Source: Ottelia alismoides
Taxonomy: Eukaryota > Streptophyta > Magnoliopsida > Alismatales > Hydrocharitaceae
DNA: 64,000 nucleotides
NCBI GenBank assembly: GCA_037367405.1
Contig: JAZKJV010005538.1
Location: forward strand, 1 to 64,000
Direction: 5' to 3'
Shown here: positions 23,607-34,445 of the stretch, in pieces
How the letters are laid out: every line of letters starts with the position of its first letter
Numbering within the stretch: the first letter of the stretch is position 1
Position numbers and translations under genes: made by a program
Notes under the pieces: model-generated
Told to the model about the DNA's origin: nothing
The model's input: the letters and a program-made list of their open reading frames with translations, nothing else
The model's database searches: none

Positions 23607-24768
23607 CTAATATTGCTCAAAATCACATATTTTTTAGATTGTTTTGTTTATTTCGGATTTTGTTTTTGTATCTACTCCCTTAATACACAACTCTAGAGCT
23701 GATCAAGGAATTTCTGCATATATATGTTATTATTCTCATTAGCTTGTTCATATTGTATCTGGTGTAGCTCAGCATTTTATGTTGGACTTGTAAGCCCTCG
23801 ACGACCCGTTAATGCAATAAAAGTTATTGTTTTATCTTGTCTATCTGAAATGAAATAAATAATTGAATGAATGTACTTTATTATTAAGGTTCCTTCATAC
23901 AATCAGGGTTATGTACCATGGCCATATTGAATACCATGTTGCTGGGAGGACACAACTGACATCAAACACGTGATATTCAATATAGATCTCAAGTTCGAGA
24001 AAGAGATATCAATCTTTATCTAAATACTGATTTCCAACCGACTTCTTGATGCATGTCCTCTGCATAGGAATGAAGATTCGAAAACGTTAGAATAATCAAG
24101 TCAAAGAGTTGACTTGACGAGGTCGAGATAAACTACGACCTGAATCATAACTGTCACGATCAGACACACATCCTTTGACCTGAAACAGATATGCATCTAT
24201 ATGCCTGAGTATGCACATTTGACAGAACAATAGATTGGTGACCTAGCCAAGGTCCATATACCGACGCATTGGTGTGCATATGAAGTCGTATGAGATGTAT
24301 GGTCTTTAGAAGGAATTATATATGTTCATAGTTGATGAATCGAGAGACATAGCTCATTCATGAGATATTTTGGGGTCAAAATGAATTCCATGCATGGTCG
24401 TCTTGTTTATGAAATAAGACATGAATTCAAGATATTAATATATGCTTTTGGAAAATATATGATTAATATTGTCTTCCAATTATCAAATGAGAAATCTATT
24501 GATACATTTCGAATAAGACAATCAAACCGGGGTTTGCATCCTCGGACTTACCAAGTCTTCCAGCGTGAAGAATGAACGAGTATTGGGAATACTTAGGGTT
24601 ACATCTGTTGTAATAGATCATCTACCACGAAACTTCCATTCCGAGGTAGTGATGAAACATGATAGATTTTAGTGGCTCCATTATCTAGATGAATTGTGAT
24701 TTAATTGGATTAAATCACAATTCATTTGAATCTAATTTTTAATTCCAATTCCAATTTCAATGTCCAAA
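23607..24768. other. Unassigned DNA, possibly LTR-element derived
   Basis: No coding or repeat ends recognised. The open frame at 24360-24575 has no recognisable domain. Confidence 0.3.
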
Positions 24769-25812
24769 TGTTGGAAACAGAAAGTCCTGGAAATGGAAAG
24801 ATGCAAGTTCGTCGAGCTCATTTCTTAGCTTCAAATGGGTTGGACTATTTAGAAATGATCAAGGAATCTGGATTCAACTCACTGATACTTTCTCCAGCTC
24901 ATGGAGAGTGTGATGCCTTTCGTTGAGCTCACTGAGAGTGTAAAGTGTTACAGCTCGAGCTCAACATTCGTAGGTGACTAATTTCTGCAAAAATAATATA
25001 AACCCTATAATTGGATAGTTATTTACATTTGAAGTCATTATACATGGATAGTATGATCTCCCCGGCATTATCTCCAAGTATCTGCATTTGTATCTCATGA
25101 TTCCTAATTGGATTAGGACTCATACCTATTGATGTCAATATAATAATAATAATAGTTATTATTGCAAGGGCAATTTTGTGAATAGGACTCACAAATATAT
25201 CTCATTAATTAATGTGAATAATGATTCAAAATAATTGATGTTTATATGGATGCAATACTTCATATAAATATTTATCTCAAGGCATGAGATTGTGTTGATT
25301 CTTATTTTTTGTAGATGTAAATTGGATTTACATCTAATTTCGTGTTCATGAGTATGATTCATAAGCTATAAAGATTATTTCCATAATTTCTCCAATATTG
25401 GTAATGTGATTATCAAGTTAATTAATTGATAAATAAAATGCAACAACATTGACTATATTTAGTCAATGTGATCGTGTGTATTGAATATACATGGTGCCAT
25501 ATGCTTGATTCATATTTCTAATAATACTCTCTATATTGTTGCATTATTGATTGATTACCTAATTAATAAATTAGCAACAAATACATTCCTTATATGGAAT
25601 TGGTTGGCCTTGTGTAATGACACATGGCGCCATATGGAGCCCTTGAGAAGAATTCTTTGTTGATTTGTTAATTAAATTATTTGGAGATAAAAAGGAGATA
25701 ATTGTATTGTTGAACAAGGACTTAGTATAAGCCCTTGATCAACAATCCAAGGACTATCATTACACACACCTACTTGAAGAGTAGGCTCTTCAATAGGCGT
25801 GTACAATGTGTA

Positions 25813-25819
25813 TAAAAGG
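25813..25819 (+). promoter_or_regulatory. TATA box of the copia LTR
   Basis: TATAAAA, preceded by GTGTACAATGTG and followed after about 30 bases by the presumed U3/R junction. It lies in the expected part of the LTR, upstream of the primer site on the same strand. Confidence 0.55.
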
Positions 25820-26042
25820 AGAGTAAGACTCTCTTTTAGACACTTGAATTTTTGGAGAGCAATAGTTCTTAGAATTTCGTGGCCTTGAGGTATAAAAGAG
25901 TCTTGAGAGTCTCCATCTCTCACACTCATCTTCTTGTTGCCCTAGACGACGTTCGGGTTAGTGGGAAGCAACGCGATTCATCATCGTGCCTATGGGAGAG
26001 ACAAGCATAGATCAGACTTGATTCGAGAGGTCTCCTACCTTA

Positions 26043-26405
26043 GGGTTTCTTTGGTTGGTGGGTTATCCGGGAGAGGATAACCCGTTTTTGTGTTAGTGTG
26101 TTTGGTTGGTGGGTTAATGGTTGGAAGGGTTTGTGTGATGTGATTGAATTGAAATTTGAAAAAGTTGGTAGTTATTATGGTATGATTGTATTGAAATTTG
26201 AAAAAGTGGGTAGTTGTTGTGATGTGATTGTATTGAAGTTTGGAATGATGAGTAGAAGTTGAGTATTTTATGATTTTTAGATGATATGATGGTATAATAT
26301 ATTTTTTTGATGGGAAGGGAGTGGGCCCCACTAGTAGGTTAGGATTGTGGGGTTGGAGGGGTAACCCGCCCAAATTGGGGGGTAACCCCCCAACCGAACA
26401 GGCTC
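26043..26405. mobile_element. Tourist-like (PIF/Harbinger) MITE with internal tandem repeats
   Basis: The 363-bp element has the target trinucleotide TTA on both sides (26040-26042 and 26406-26408). The ends are GGGTTTCTTTGGTTGG and, from the right, GAGCCTGTTCGGTTGG, followed on both sides by GGGTTA; this GG-CCTGTT-GGTTGG pattern is typical of Tourist elements. The body has about three copies of a roughly 55-bp unit (GATGTGATTGTATTGAA... TTTGAAAAAGT). No coding. Confidence 0.85.
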
Positions 26406-26633
26406 TTAGAGACTTACGCTTCAAGAGGTAACCCTGATTTGTTCATTATACTCATTATCAGAAATTATTTTGGAAAATGTTTCCTTAGAATTTATAATTT
26501 CTGAATGCACAAATCGTTGTGCTACATTTTCTAGTTCATACGATGAACTGAGATTGTTTTGGCAAAAATGTTTGCTAAATATTCCGCGTTTCCATTATGC
26601 ATAGTAATTAATTTTTTATTTACTTCATTCAAT

Positions 26634-26646
26634 TGGTATCATAGCC
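26634..26646 (+). other. Primer-binding site of the copia LTR element
   Basis: TGGTATCATAGCC directly follows the LTR end. It fits the initiator tRNA-Met site TGGTATCAGAGC with one change. About 180 bases of internal sequence follow before other DNA begins. Confidence 0.65.
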
Positions 26647-27707
26647 AGGTTTTGAGGATTTGGATTGCATCCAAGTCCAATAAACAATAATCTAGATTAT
26701 CCCGATTAACAGGTATATAGTCTTGCGACAGTTTTAATGATTCGAATGATTCGACGACTTTCGAAGTTGCTACTGTTGTCCCATGTTTTAAATGTATTTT
26801 TTGATATATATATATATATATGAGATATAGAAGGTCTGGACTCATACTCAAAAGATGCACCAATTGTTGGTGACCAACGGGAGAAGATTTTGATGTTAAA
26901 AGCGATCGCAAATAAAGGGTTAAAAAAGTAGAGGATGGCTTCCAAGATGATTTGAACTAAATATTTGAATCTTTGATTGAAGCAATCAAGCTTTAAGGAG
27001 AAGATTTTAGAAGACTTCTTGGGATTGTAACGAGAGTGTAAATGAGATGTGGGAGGCGATAACATCTTGTATTCGAAGGGTAGCCAAAGAAATGTCAGGC
27101 GAGTCTAAGGGTGTTATAGGACAAAAGTAGGCCTGGTGGTGGAGTGAAAGGGTGCAAGAGAAGCTTAAAATTAAAAGAGCTTGCTTTAAAACTATGTATA
27201 AGGATAGAACCAAGGAAACTGCCGCAAACTAGAAAATAGCGAAGAAGGAAGCAAGAAAAGGCTGTAAATGAAGCTAAGTCGAAAGCTTATGAAGTTTTAT
27301 AAAAAAACTTGGCTCAAAGGAGGACGAGAAGGATATATTCAGATTGGCCAATGCAAGAGAAAGAAAGACCAAAGATCTTTCTCAAGTGAAATACATCAAG
27401 GATGAGGAAGGATATGTGCTTGTTACTCAAATGGATATAGAGACTAGATGGAAGCAACATTTCCATAAGCTTTTCATAAGGGAAGCGAATAAAGAGATTA
27501 CTTTGGGAGATCTCGCTGGTAGTGAATGCTACATGAATCGTGTAAGCTATTGATGGATACAAAGGAAGTAGATGATGGTTTAAATGTTGTGAAACTTGGG
27601 AAAGGTGTAGGACATGATGTCATTCCTATAGAAGTTTGGAGAGTTCTAGGTGAATGTGGTTTGACTTGGCTCACAAATTTATTCAATATTATTTGACGAC
27701 GCAAGAA

Positions 27708-27902
27708 GAAACCACTTAATGGTCTAGTGGTAGTACAGTGTGTCTACCATACAAAAGACCAGGGTTCAAATCCCATTCTTGCAGGGGTTGCGTTAGGTAG
27801 TGAACGACCATCGTAAAAAATAGTTGAATCTGTCAACATGGATTTGAACAAGAATCCATGTAGCCGACCCTACTTATAGTGGGAGAAGGTTTGGTACTTT
27901 TT
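27708..27902 (+). mobile_element. tRNA-derived SINE
   Basis: About 195 bp with a tRNA-type A box (TGGTCTAGTGG) and B box (GGTTCAAATCC) spaced as in polymerase III promoters, then an unrelated body and a T-rich 3' end. The flanks are a target duplication of about 16 bp, TTTGACGACGCAAGAA and TTTGACGAAGCAAGAA (27692-27707 and 27903-27918), which is sequence of the host RTE LINE. A 5'-truncated second copy at 30397 arose by duplication, not by a new insertion. Confidence 0.8.
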
Positions 27903-28065
27903 TTTGACGAAGCAAGAAAATGCCTGAATAATGGAGGTGAAGCATTGTTGTGCCTCTTTATAAAAATAAAGGAGACATTCAAAATTTTTGAATTATATAT
28001 GTATCAAATTGGTGAGTCATAGCATGAAAATTTGGGAATGTGTGATCGAAAGAAGGTTGAGGCAA
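27727..28065 (+). repeat. Left copy of a 340-bp duplicated segment
   Basis: Runs from within the SINE through RTE LINE sequence to GGTTGAGGCAA. It is repeated at 30397-30739 with about 97% identity, on the other side of the hAT-type insertion. The duplication is far too long to be a normal transposon target duplication. Confidence 0.9.
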
Positions 28066-28959
28066 ACGAAAGGCGGAACGAGGTGGTTCCACCAGAATCG
28101 AGGCGAGGCGTAGCCTCGAGGCGGTCGAGGCGTAAGCCTCAGTTTTCCCCCCAAAATTTACCAATCTAACATAATCTAGTACATAAATCTCAAGAGAGCA
28201 ATACAATAACACATATCTAGAAGCATAAAGCAAGTAAAGGAATTCTAATGCAATCCATCGTTGTCTTAAACCCATAGACTTGCAATGTACCAAATGTTAG
28301 AATTAAACACAAGACAAAATAGAGAGTACAAAACACAATTTGTTCCAACTTCTAAAATTCAAATCCTATTTCTAGTTCAGGATTTGATTATACTATAGAA
28401 TGTTAACCGGGCAGGTTTTGATTATACTATAAAATAATATGATTAGCTTGTATCAAGAAGCGTTCAAGATTTTAAAAATTAGGGTGTGTGTGACATACTA
28501 CTTGTAAGCATGTCATTGCAGCCAATTAAATCCTAAAATTGCCTAAAATTGGAAGAAAAATTGCCTAAAATTAAATCCCAAGATTGCCTAAAATTAAGCT
28601 GAGGAGCATGGCCTGCCATTTATAATTGGGAGATGTCAGATAATTGATTAACTGCAACAACCACGAGTTCAGTTCAACCATGCTAGGATTTAAATAACGC
28701 AGTGATCATTATCAGAATGAACGAGGCATTTTGCCACAGAACTTGGACTCAAGCATATTCATAGTTGGTAATCCACTTAGGCATGGAAACAAGAACTTGC
28801 TAGGATCAATTCATGAACCATGTTAGTATTTTTACAAACAGACGAACTTTTGAGGAACACTGAAAATTCGACTGTAAGCAGTAACTAAAAAACACTTGTT
28901 TTGCATCGAAACTAATGATATAGACAGTTATAAGTTATAGCAACGTCGAGATTGCGAAT

Positions 28960-29192
28960 GCGATCAGCATTGAGAAATTGTCATTGACATTTTATAAACC
29001 CATCGACATGATCAAACCCTGAAAAATCATACCTACGAATGGAGGCGGCGGCGCAAGAATCGCAGAGGGACTGAGGGAGGCAGCGATGGCGAGGGAGGAG
29101 GTGAAGACAGCTGTGGAAGCTTGCAAGCTTCGAGAACCCAACACCAGAGGTGTCGCCGGTCGATTTAGCACTCGCCAACCTCAAGAACCAGG
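28960..29192 (+). pseudogene. Gene fragment captured inside the hAT-type element
   Basis: A GC-rich patch with GGCGGCGGCG and coding-like texture interrupts the AT-rich interior. One frame reads LWKLASFENPTPEVSPVD, then LALANLKNQ, and continues in frame after the nested element as VGRKGFSRLFLGF and TTENQVGRKGSSSL up to a stop near 30174. The NQVGRKG phrase occurs twice. The parent gene was not recognised. Sister copies of the element lack this patch, which points to capture. Confidence 0.45.
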
Positions 29193-30064
29193 CAAGGTTT
29201 GAAAAAACGAAAGGCGGAACGAGGCGGTCTCCTTGGAATCGAGGCGAGGCGTAGCCTCGAGGCGGTCGAGGCGTAAGCCTTAGTTATATATAGAAAAATA
29301 TGTATAAAACTACAATTATATGTCTCTTTATGTAATTATATGTTCTCTGCCCAATATATAATAATTTACACTACAAGATATGATGAAATAATAAAGATAA
29401 GAACCCCAAAATAGAAAGATATACAAATGTATGAGAATGCATATGTTAGTATTCATCAGAATTCTAACTCTCTAACCCAAGTTGAAGAACTAGTGTATGC
29501 ACCCCTCCTGCCATAACATACCCCAACAAGACGGGGGTCTCCTTAAATTAAGATATATGGATTTGTTTGTATGAGAATGTACATGCCCTCCCCTTGAATT
29601 CTATCTTGTTTGTCCTTCTCAGTATATTGCATAGCTTATTGTGTAACAACTCCTTAAATTAAGTTTACAAGTAATGCTTTAAATGATATTTGCGGATTTG
29701 CGGATTTGTATGTTGCCTTAAATTAAGAGTTTTTGACATAATTGGACATGTTTAATGGTAAATATGAACATGAAAGTGGCCAAATTTAAGCATTCATCTT
29801 GTATATTTATATCCTAAACAACTAGACTTTTATAAACATATGAAATTACTAATAGGATAAATGATTAACATAACAAATATTTTGAAAATAAAAAAACGCC
29901 TCAGGGACCGCCTCGCCTCCGCCTCGACCGCCTCGACCGCCTCGACCAACTGAGGCGTTCGCCTCTCAGAGCCCCCCTGAGGCGGCCGTTCTGGGGCGGT
30001 TTTAGGCCGCCTCGCCTCGAGGCGTACGCCTCGTGCGCCTCGAGGCGCGTTTTTTTGAACCATG
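29193..30064. mobile_element. hAT-type element, CGAGGCG family (872 bp)
   Basis: Exact 8-bp duplication GAACCAGG on both sides (29185-29192 and 30065-30072). The ends are CAAGGTTTGAAAAAAC and, inward from the right, CATGGTTCAAAAAAAC (13 of 16 agree). Both sub-terminal regions are crowded with CGAGGCG / CGCCTCG; the middle is AT-rich and non-coding. Sisters lie at 57123 and 58436. Confidence 0.9.
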
Positions 30065-30182
30065 GAACCAGGTCGGGCGAAAGGGGTTTTCAAGGCTTTT
30101 TTTGGGTTTTCCAGAGACAACAGAGAACCAGGTCGGGCGAAAGGGGTCCTCGAGCCTTCGGGCAGAAGAAACCTAATAAAGC

Positions 30183-30207
30183 GGGTCACGTGCGATGCAC
30201 GTGACCC
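30183..30207. promoter_or_regulatory. G-box palindrome in captured sequence
   Basis: GGGTCACGTGC and its exact complement GCACGTGACCC flank GAT. Two G-boxes therefore lie head to head. It sits between the captured gene fragment and the right sub-terminal array of the outer element. Confidence 0.4.
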
Positions 30208-30396
30208 ACTTAAAATTTCAATCGCCTCGGCTAATGCCTCGCATCGCCTCAAGGCGAAAGCGCCTCAGGGCATTTTTCGTCAACGAGGCGACCGCCTCAC
30301 CAGAAAAAGCCGAGGCCTACGCCTCAGAACCAAAATGGAGCGCCTCGCCTCGAGGCGTACGCCTCGAACGCCTCGAGGCGTGTTTTTAATTCCATG

Positions 30397-30739
30397 ATGG
30401 CAGTACAGTGTGTCTACCATACAAAAGACCAGGGTTCAAATCCCATTCTTGCAGGGGTTGCGTTAGGTAGTCAACGACCATCGTAAAAAATATTTGAATC
30501 TGTCAACATGGATTTGAGCAAGAATCCATGTAGCCGACCCTACTTATAGTGGGAGAAGATTTGGTACTTTTTTTTATTTGACGAAGCAAGAAAATGCCTG
30601 AATAATGGAGGTGAAGCATTGTTGTGCCTCTCTGTAAAAATAAAGGAGACATTTAAAATTTTCGAATTATATATGTATCAAACTGGTGAGTCATAGCATG
30701 AAAATTTGGGAATGTGTGATCGAAAGAAGGTTGAGGCAA
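30397..30739 (+). repeat. Right copy of the 340-bp duplicated segment
   Basis: Begins ATGGCAGTACAGTGTG inside the SINE and ends GGTTGAGGCAA, then LINE sequence continues uninterrupted (GTTTCCAAAGTAACTG). It differs from the left copy by about a dozen substitutions and one 4-5-bp length change. Confidence 0.9.
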
Positions 30740-31960
30740 GTTTCCAAAGTAACTGAAAACCGATTTAGATTCATGCCAGGTCGCTCAACTATTGAAGCTA
30801 TCCACTTGTTGAGAACAATGGAGATTTATAGAGCTAAAAAGGAAAACCTCTATATGATTTTTATTGAATTGGAGATGGCTTATGATTTAGTCTCGTGGGA
30901 GAATTTGTGAGGAGTTTTGGTGAAGAGACAAGTACGTATCTTATACATTAACCTTATAAAGGATATGTATGATGGGCTTCATCTTGTGTAAGGATCCAAC
31001 CTGGGAAGACTGACTATTTTAACATCAACATTTGTCTGCATCTAGGTTCAGCTTTGACTCCATTCCTTTTTATTTTGATTATGGATGAGTTGACTAGTCG
31101 CATCCATGAGGAGTTACCTTGGTGTATGTTGTTCGCCAATGAGGCGATGATATTATGTTGATTGATAAGAGAAGAGATGGAGTAAATGAGAAGCTGGAAG
31201 TTTTGTAACATGCCTTGGACTCTAAAGGATTTAGTATAAGTAGGGCTGAGACTGAATATATGATATGCATATTTGATGGAAGCAACAATGAAAGGCTCGT
31301 GTTGAAGATTGATAACATTCAGAAGAAAGATTCTTTTATATACTTGGGATCTATTTTTCAACAGGATGGGGAAATTGATGGAGATGTTACTTATATAATA
31401 AATGTAGGTTGGCTAAAGTGGGGATGAGCCTCTATTGTTCTTTGTGATAAGAAAATCCTTTTAGAAGTCAAGAAAAGTATTATAAAGCAGTTGTAAGACC
31501 TATTATGCTCTATGGATCCAAATGTTAGCATGTGAACCATAGACATGTGCAGAGAATGACATGAGTGGAAATGAAAATGTTAGGTAGATGTATGGTCATA
31601 CATGAAAAGATCGGATTCGGAATGATGCGATCAAAAGGGAAGTCGGTGTAGCTCTGATAGAGGATAATATGAGAGAAAATCACTTAAGATTGTTTGGCCA
31701 TTTGCAAAGGAGGTCAGTTGATGCACCGGTTAGAAGATGCGAGATTTGGGATGTTGAGCCGATTAAGAGAGGGCGGGGAAGGCCGAAGATGCATTGGAAT
31801 GAGACTATCGGAGGAGATCTTAGTTATTTGGATTTTAGCCCGAGAATGACCCAAAATAGATCTGAATGGAGGCAAAAAATTCATGTAGGCAACCCTAAAT
31901 TGTGGGAAAAGGCTTTGTTGTTGTATAATGTGCGATGTGATGTAAAGCTAACATGGTTAA
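30740..31960 (+). pseudogene. RTE LINE reverse transcriptase, C-terminal part, broken
   Basis: Reads FRFMPGRSTIEAIHLL, YMIFIELEMAYDLVSW (motif A, where the family has FIDLEKAYD), then GSALTPFLFILIMDEL, then WCMLFANEAMIL. The last is the catalytic FADD box with both aspartates changed, so the enzyme is dead. Later blocks are DSFIYLGSIFQQDGEIDGDV, LRLFGHLQRRSVDAPVRR and RGRGRPKMHWNETI, the usual RTE C-terminus. Frame breaks are common. Confidence 0.82.
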
Positions 31961-31990
31961 TATACATCCTTGATGTAATTAAATTATTAT

Positions 31991-32668
31991 TATTTGACTT
32001 TCATCTTTTCCTGTCTAATATCTCGCAATAATCATCTATCAACACCCATCATTGACATCAACGATAGGTGCGATATAATGTGTATTGGTATGCTAAATAC
32101 ACATCATTCTTGCATATAAGTGTGTATTTGTATGTTATTTATTATTTTAAGAACTAGAACGATCTTAATTTGCAAGAATCACCTTTTTGCGTCATTTCTG
32201 AGATTTCTGTCGATATCGTCGATATATCTCGATATATCTCCTTTCAAGCTGATCGATACGATATCTTCATCGATATTTCAAACCTTGTTTCCAGGCACAA
32301 AAGGCTGACTGCTCAGGAGAGATTAGAGAAAAAAGGGAATTTACTTAATATGATTGAAAACTTGTATCTTTGCTAGTTTTATAGATTAAGTTTTGATGAT
32401 TTTCTATTTTATCAATTTTAAAACGACTTGCTCACGAGATGTAAAGCTAGAATCCTGGAAAGAGGGTGATAGTGGAATACTCATTTCTTGCTTTGTGATG
32501 ATGCCGATGTCCTTGGATGTTACTTCCATCTATGAGCTTTGTTTTGCATTTTGCTGATGTGGGAATGATGAGGTAGTGACTTATTTCTTACGTAGTAGCC
32601 ACATACAGTTGGTATTTGAAGATATGGTTTCTAGGGTTTAGTTAAAGCAACATTTTCATTTTGATTGG
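31991..32668. other. Unassigned DNA with one hAT-type end
   Basis: The stretch 32195-32287 has dense CGATATATC words and ends TTTCAAACCTTG, the family terminus in reverse; its other end and target duplication were not found. The rest shows nothing recognisable. Confidence 0.35.
32195..32287. mobile_element. hAT-type element end, CGATATATC family (fragment)
   Basis: TCGATATCGTCGATATATC and similar words precede the terminus, which inward from the right reads CAAGGTTTGAAATATCG. This links the CGATATATC family to the CAAGGTTTGAAA terminus of the CGAGGCG family. Only one end can be seen. Confidence 0.5.
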
Positions 32669-33107
32669 CAAGGTTGTAGAAATTGGTAGTCGGTATTCGG
32701 TTGGCGGGGTCTCTGACTAAGAATTCATCGACAGTCGGTCGACTAATTAGATTTAGTCGGTCATTAGTCGGTTTTGAATTTTTCTAATTATTTTAAATAT
32801 ATAAATCATTTTATACATATATTCGTATATATTTACATAGATTTGTACATTTTTTATACTATCACAATGAAACAATAGACGTAATTGACTTTAAATATAT
32901 GGTTAAACATATTAGAATAAGTTTATTTTAAAAAAACAAAAAAATAAAAAAAATATAAAAAACTCTACATAAAAGTTGACTGAGTAGTCGACCCGTATAG
33001 TCGGGTTGACCGACTAATGGCCGGTTAAGCCTAGTCGAGTCGACCACCCCTCGACTCGACTAGTCGGACCAACTAGTCAGCCTAGTTGGTCGACTTTTAC
33101 AACAATG
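32669..33107. mobile_element. hAT-type element, AGTCGG family (439 bp)
   Basis: Begins CAAGGTTGTAGAAATTGG and ends in the complement of CATTGTTGTAAAAGTCGAC. The flanks TTGATTGG and TGGATAGG match at 6 of 8. Sub-terminal regions are packed with AGTCGG, GTCGAC and CCGACT words; the middle is AT-rich. Other copies are at 34446, 40665 and about 59345. Confidence 0.8.
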
Positions 33108-33689
33108 TGGATAGGTCATCACACAACAATTATGCGGGTTTGTGTGTTTTTGCAATTTTTATATTAAACCAATGGGGTAACTAATTATAAGTATTGCCTT
33201 TTCTCCTCATAAATAGTTGGATTTTCAAAATTTTGATAGTAAAAAATATGGTAAGTTTGCCTATTTAATATAAATTTTTGATAACAAAATATTGTAAACA
33301 TGGTTTTTATATTTGCATTTTCTACTTCATATAATTCCTAAAATCTATTTGTAAAAATATATGTTTTTTATATTAATAACATATTAAAGTCTAAGTTATA
33401 TATTAGTACTATCAAGAATGCACAATGAACATGTGGTATATGCAACCAAATATTCAATTATGCAGATTGAATACGTGGCTTCAACTGTATAACATATTGC
33501 ACAGATATTGCAGCTTGGTCCACCTATCACATAAGCATTTGAGGGTGCATGTGTGGTTCATGCAGTTATATCCCTCAACATTGAGTGGAAGATTTCATGA
33601 AACCCTCAAGTAAAAAAAGAAAATATTGTGCCGAGATAATATGTTAATACTAACTCTCTCCTTGTGTAATGTCCTGTGTATAGACCTGA

Positions 33690-33843
33690 TCCGTAATCAG
33701 GGATAACTAGCCCATACAACTTGTTGGGCATCGACCCAATTGAATCCCTTGACCACAACCCAAACTGCTTAAAAGCCCAAATTGACTAGTAGTAGTCTGC
33801 ACTATTTGAAATCCACTCTCATACTTTGAGATTAGTAGGTGCG
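33690..33843 (+). repeat. Direct repeat, unit 1 (possible short LTR)
   Basis: Contains GATAACTAGCCCATACAACTTG, GACCACAACCCAAA, GACTAGTAGTAGTC and CCACTCTCATACTTTGAG; the same blocks in the same order recur at 34048-34197 at roughly 75-80% identity. The spacing of about 200 bp between units resembles a miniature LTR element or a partly deleted LTR. No primer site was identified. Confidence 0.6.
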
Positions 33844-34047
33844 GAACTATATTTGGGGTGTTTTAATCTTCCTTTTTATATATGCAACATCTTTGTTACG
33901 ATATGACCTATGACCTATTCCATAGTGGTGGTACACGTTTTTGGGTAGCCCATTTCCTCTTATCTCTTTGGTAGTGGTGGCTCCACCTCTACTATTAAAG
34001 GGAATTTGCTATGATATCATTTTGTAATGTTATTCGGCCTAAACCCG

Positions 34048-34197
34048 AGTCTTTATGTAGGATAACTAGCCCATAAAACTTGCTGAACGTGTGCTCATCT
34101 AGACTCCTCTGACCACAATCCAAAATGACTAAGCCCAAGTTGTCTAGTAGTAGTCCTCACTACTTATAACCCACTCTCATAGTTTGAGATTACTATA
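34048..34197 (+). repeat. Direct repeat, unit 2 (possible short LTR)
   Basis: Second unit of the pair: GATAACTAGCCCATAAAACTTG, GACCACAATCCAAA, CTAGTAGTAGTC, CCACTCTCATAGTTTGAG. Same orientation as unit 1. Confidence 0.6.
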
Positions 34198-34445
34198 TAT
34201 GACCTTAAGTTGGAGCATATCCATTGATTATGTCCAACTTGGGAAATGAAATCCACTTCTTTGGAAGTCTTTTGGTGAAAATATCATGCTAGGTGATGCT
34301 TTATAGAAATATTTTTTTGAAAAGAAAAAAAGGGTGAAGACCTTATGTTGGTGCTCATCGACATTTGTTAATGGTAAAATAATATTTAAAAACAATGTAT
34401 CCATGAGTCTAACAACTCTTATGCATAGGCCAATACATTATCAAT

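Larger units (their letters stand above)
24769..26631 (+). repeat. copia LTR (plus strand), solo or 5' LTR
   Basis: A likely LTR start TGTTGGAAACAG is followed about 1 kb later by a TATA box (TATAAAA at 25813) and then a transcribed leader. The right end ATTCA meets a primer site, TTGGTATCATAGCC. The Tourist-like MITE at 26043 is an insertion, so the LTR was about 1.5 kb. Only the beginning of the internal region follows; the rest is replaced by the RTE LINE. The left boundary is inferred from the TGTTGGAAA start common in copia LTRs. Confidence 0.6.
28066..30396. mobile_element. Outer hAT-type element, CGAGGCG family, with a nested copy
   Basis: The left part begins ACGAAAGGCGGAACGAGG, as the other family members do after their first 14 bases; those 14 bases are missing and replaced by LINE sequence of similar make-up (AAGGTTGAGGCAA). 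The right end is GTTTTTAATTCCATG, the family terminus. CGAGGCG and CGCCTCG words crowd both ends. A second member is nested at 29193. The interior holds genic-looking sequence absent from sister copies. It has no transposase, so it is non-autonomous. Confidence 0.78.
26890..31990 (+). mobile_element. RTE-type LINE, dead, split by insertions
   Basis: Plus-strand coding fragments match the plant RTE clade: AWWWSERVQEKLKIKRACFK, DIFRLANARERKTKDLSQVK, then YIKDEEGYVLVTQMDIETR and WKQHFHKLF from the linker between endonuclease and RT; then RT pieces after the interruption. The 5' endonuclease part is missing or unreadable. The body is interrupted by a SINE (27708) and a hAT-type element complex (28066-30396), and one part is duplicated. 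All frames are broken. Confidence 0.82.
33108..34445. other. AT-rich DNA with a direct repeat pair
   Basis: 33.1-33.65 kb shows nothing recognisable. The direct repeats at 33690 and 34048 are listed separately. Confidence 0.35.

Noticed and set aside
26805..26822. TA microsatellite, with others at about 52360 and 54545
   Set aside because: Simple repeats of this kind are ordinary in plant intergenic DNA.
27721..27790. A functional tRNA gene
   Set aside because: A and B boxes are present but no acceptor stem or anticodon arm folds; target duplications and the T-rich tail show it is a SINE.
32288..32376. Possible exon after TTTCCAG, reading KRLTAQERLEKKG
   Set aside because: It directly follows a hAT-type terminus and matches no part of FKBP20-1 or another protein I can name; the AG is likely fortuitous.
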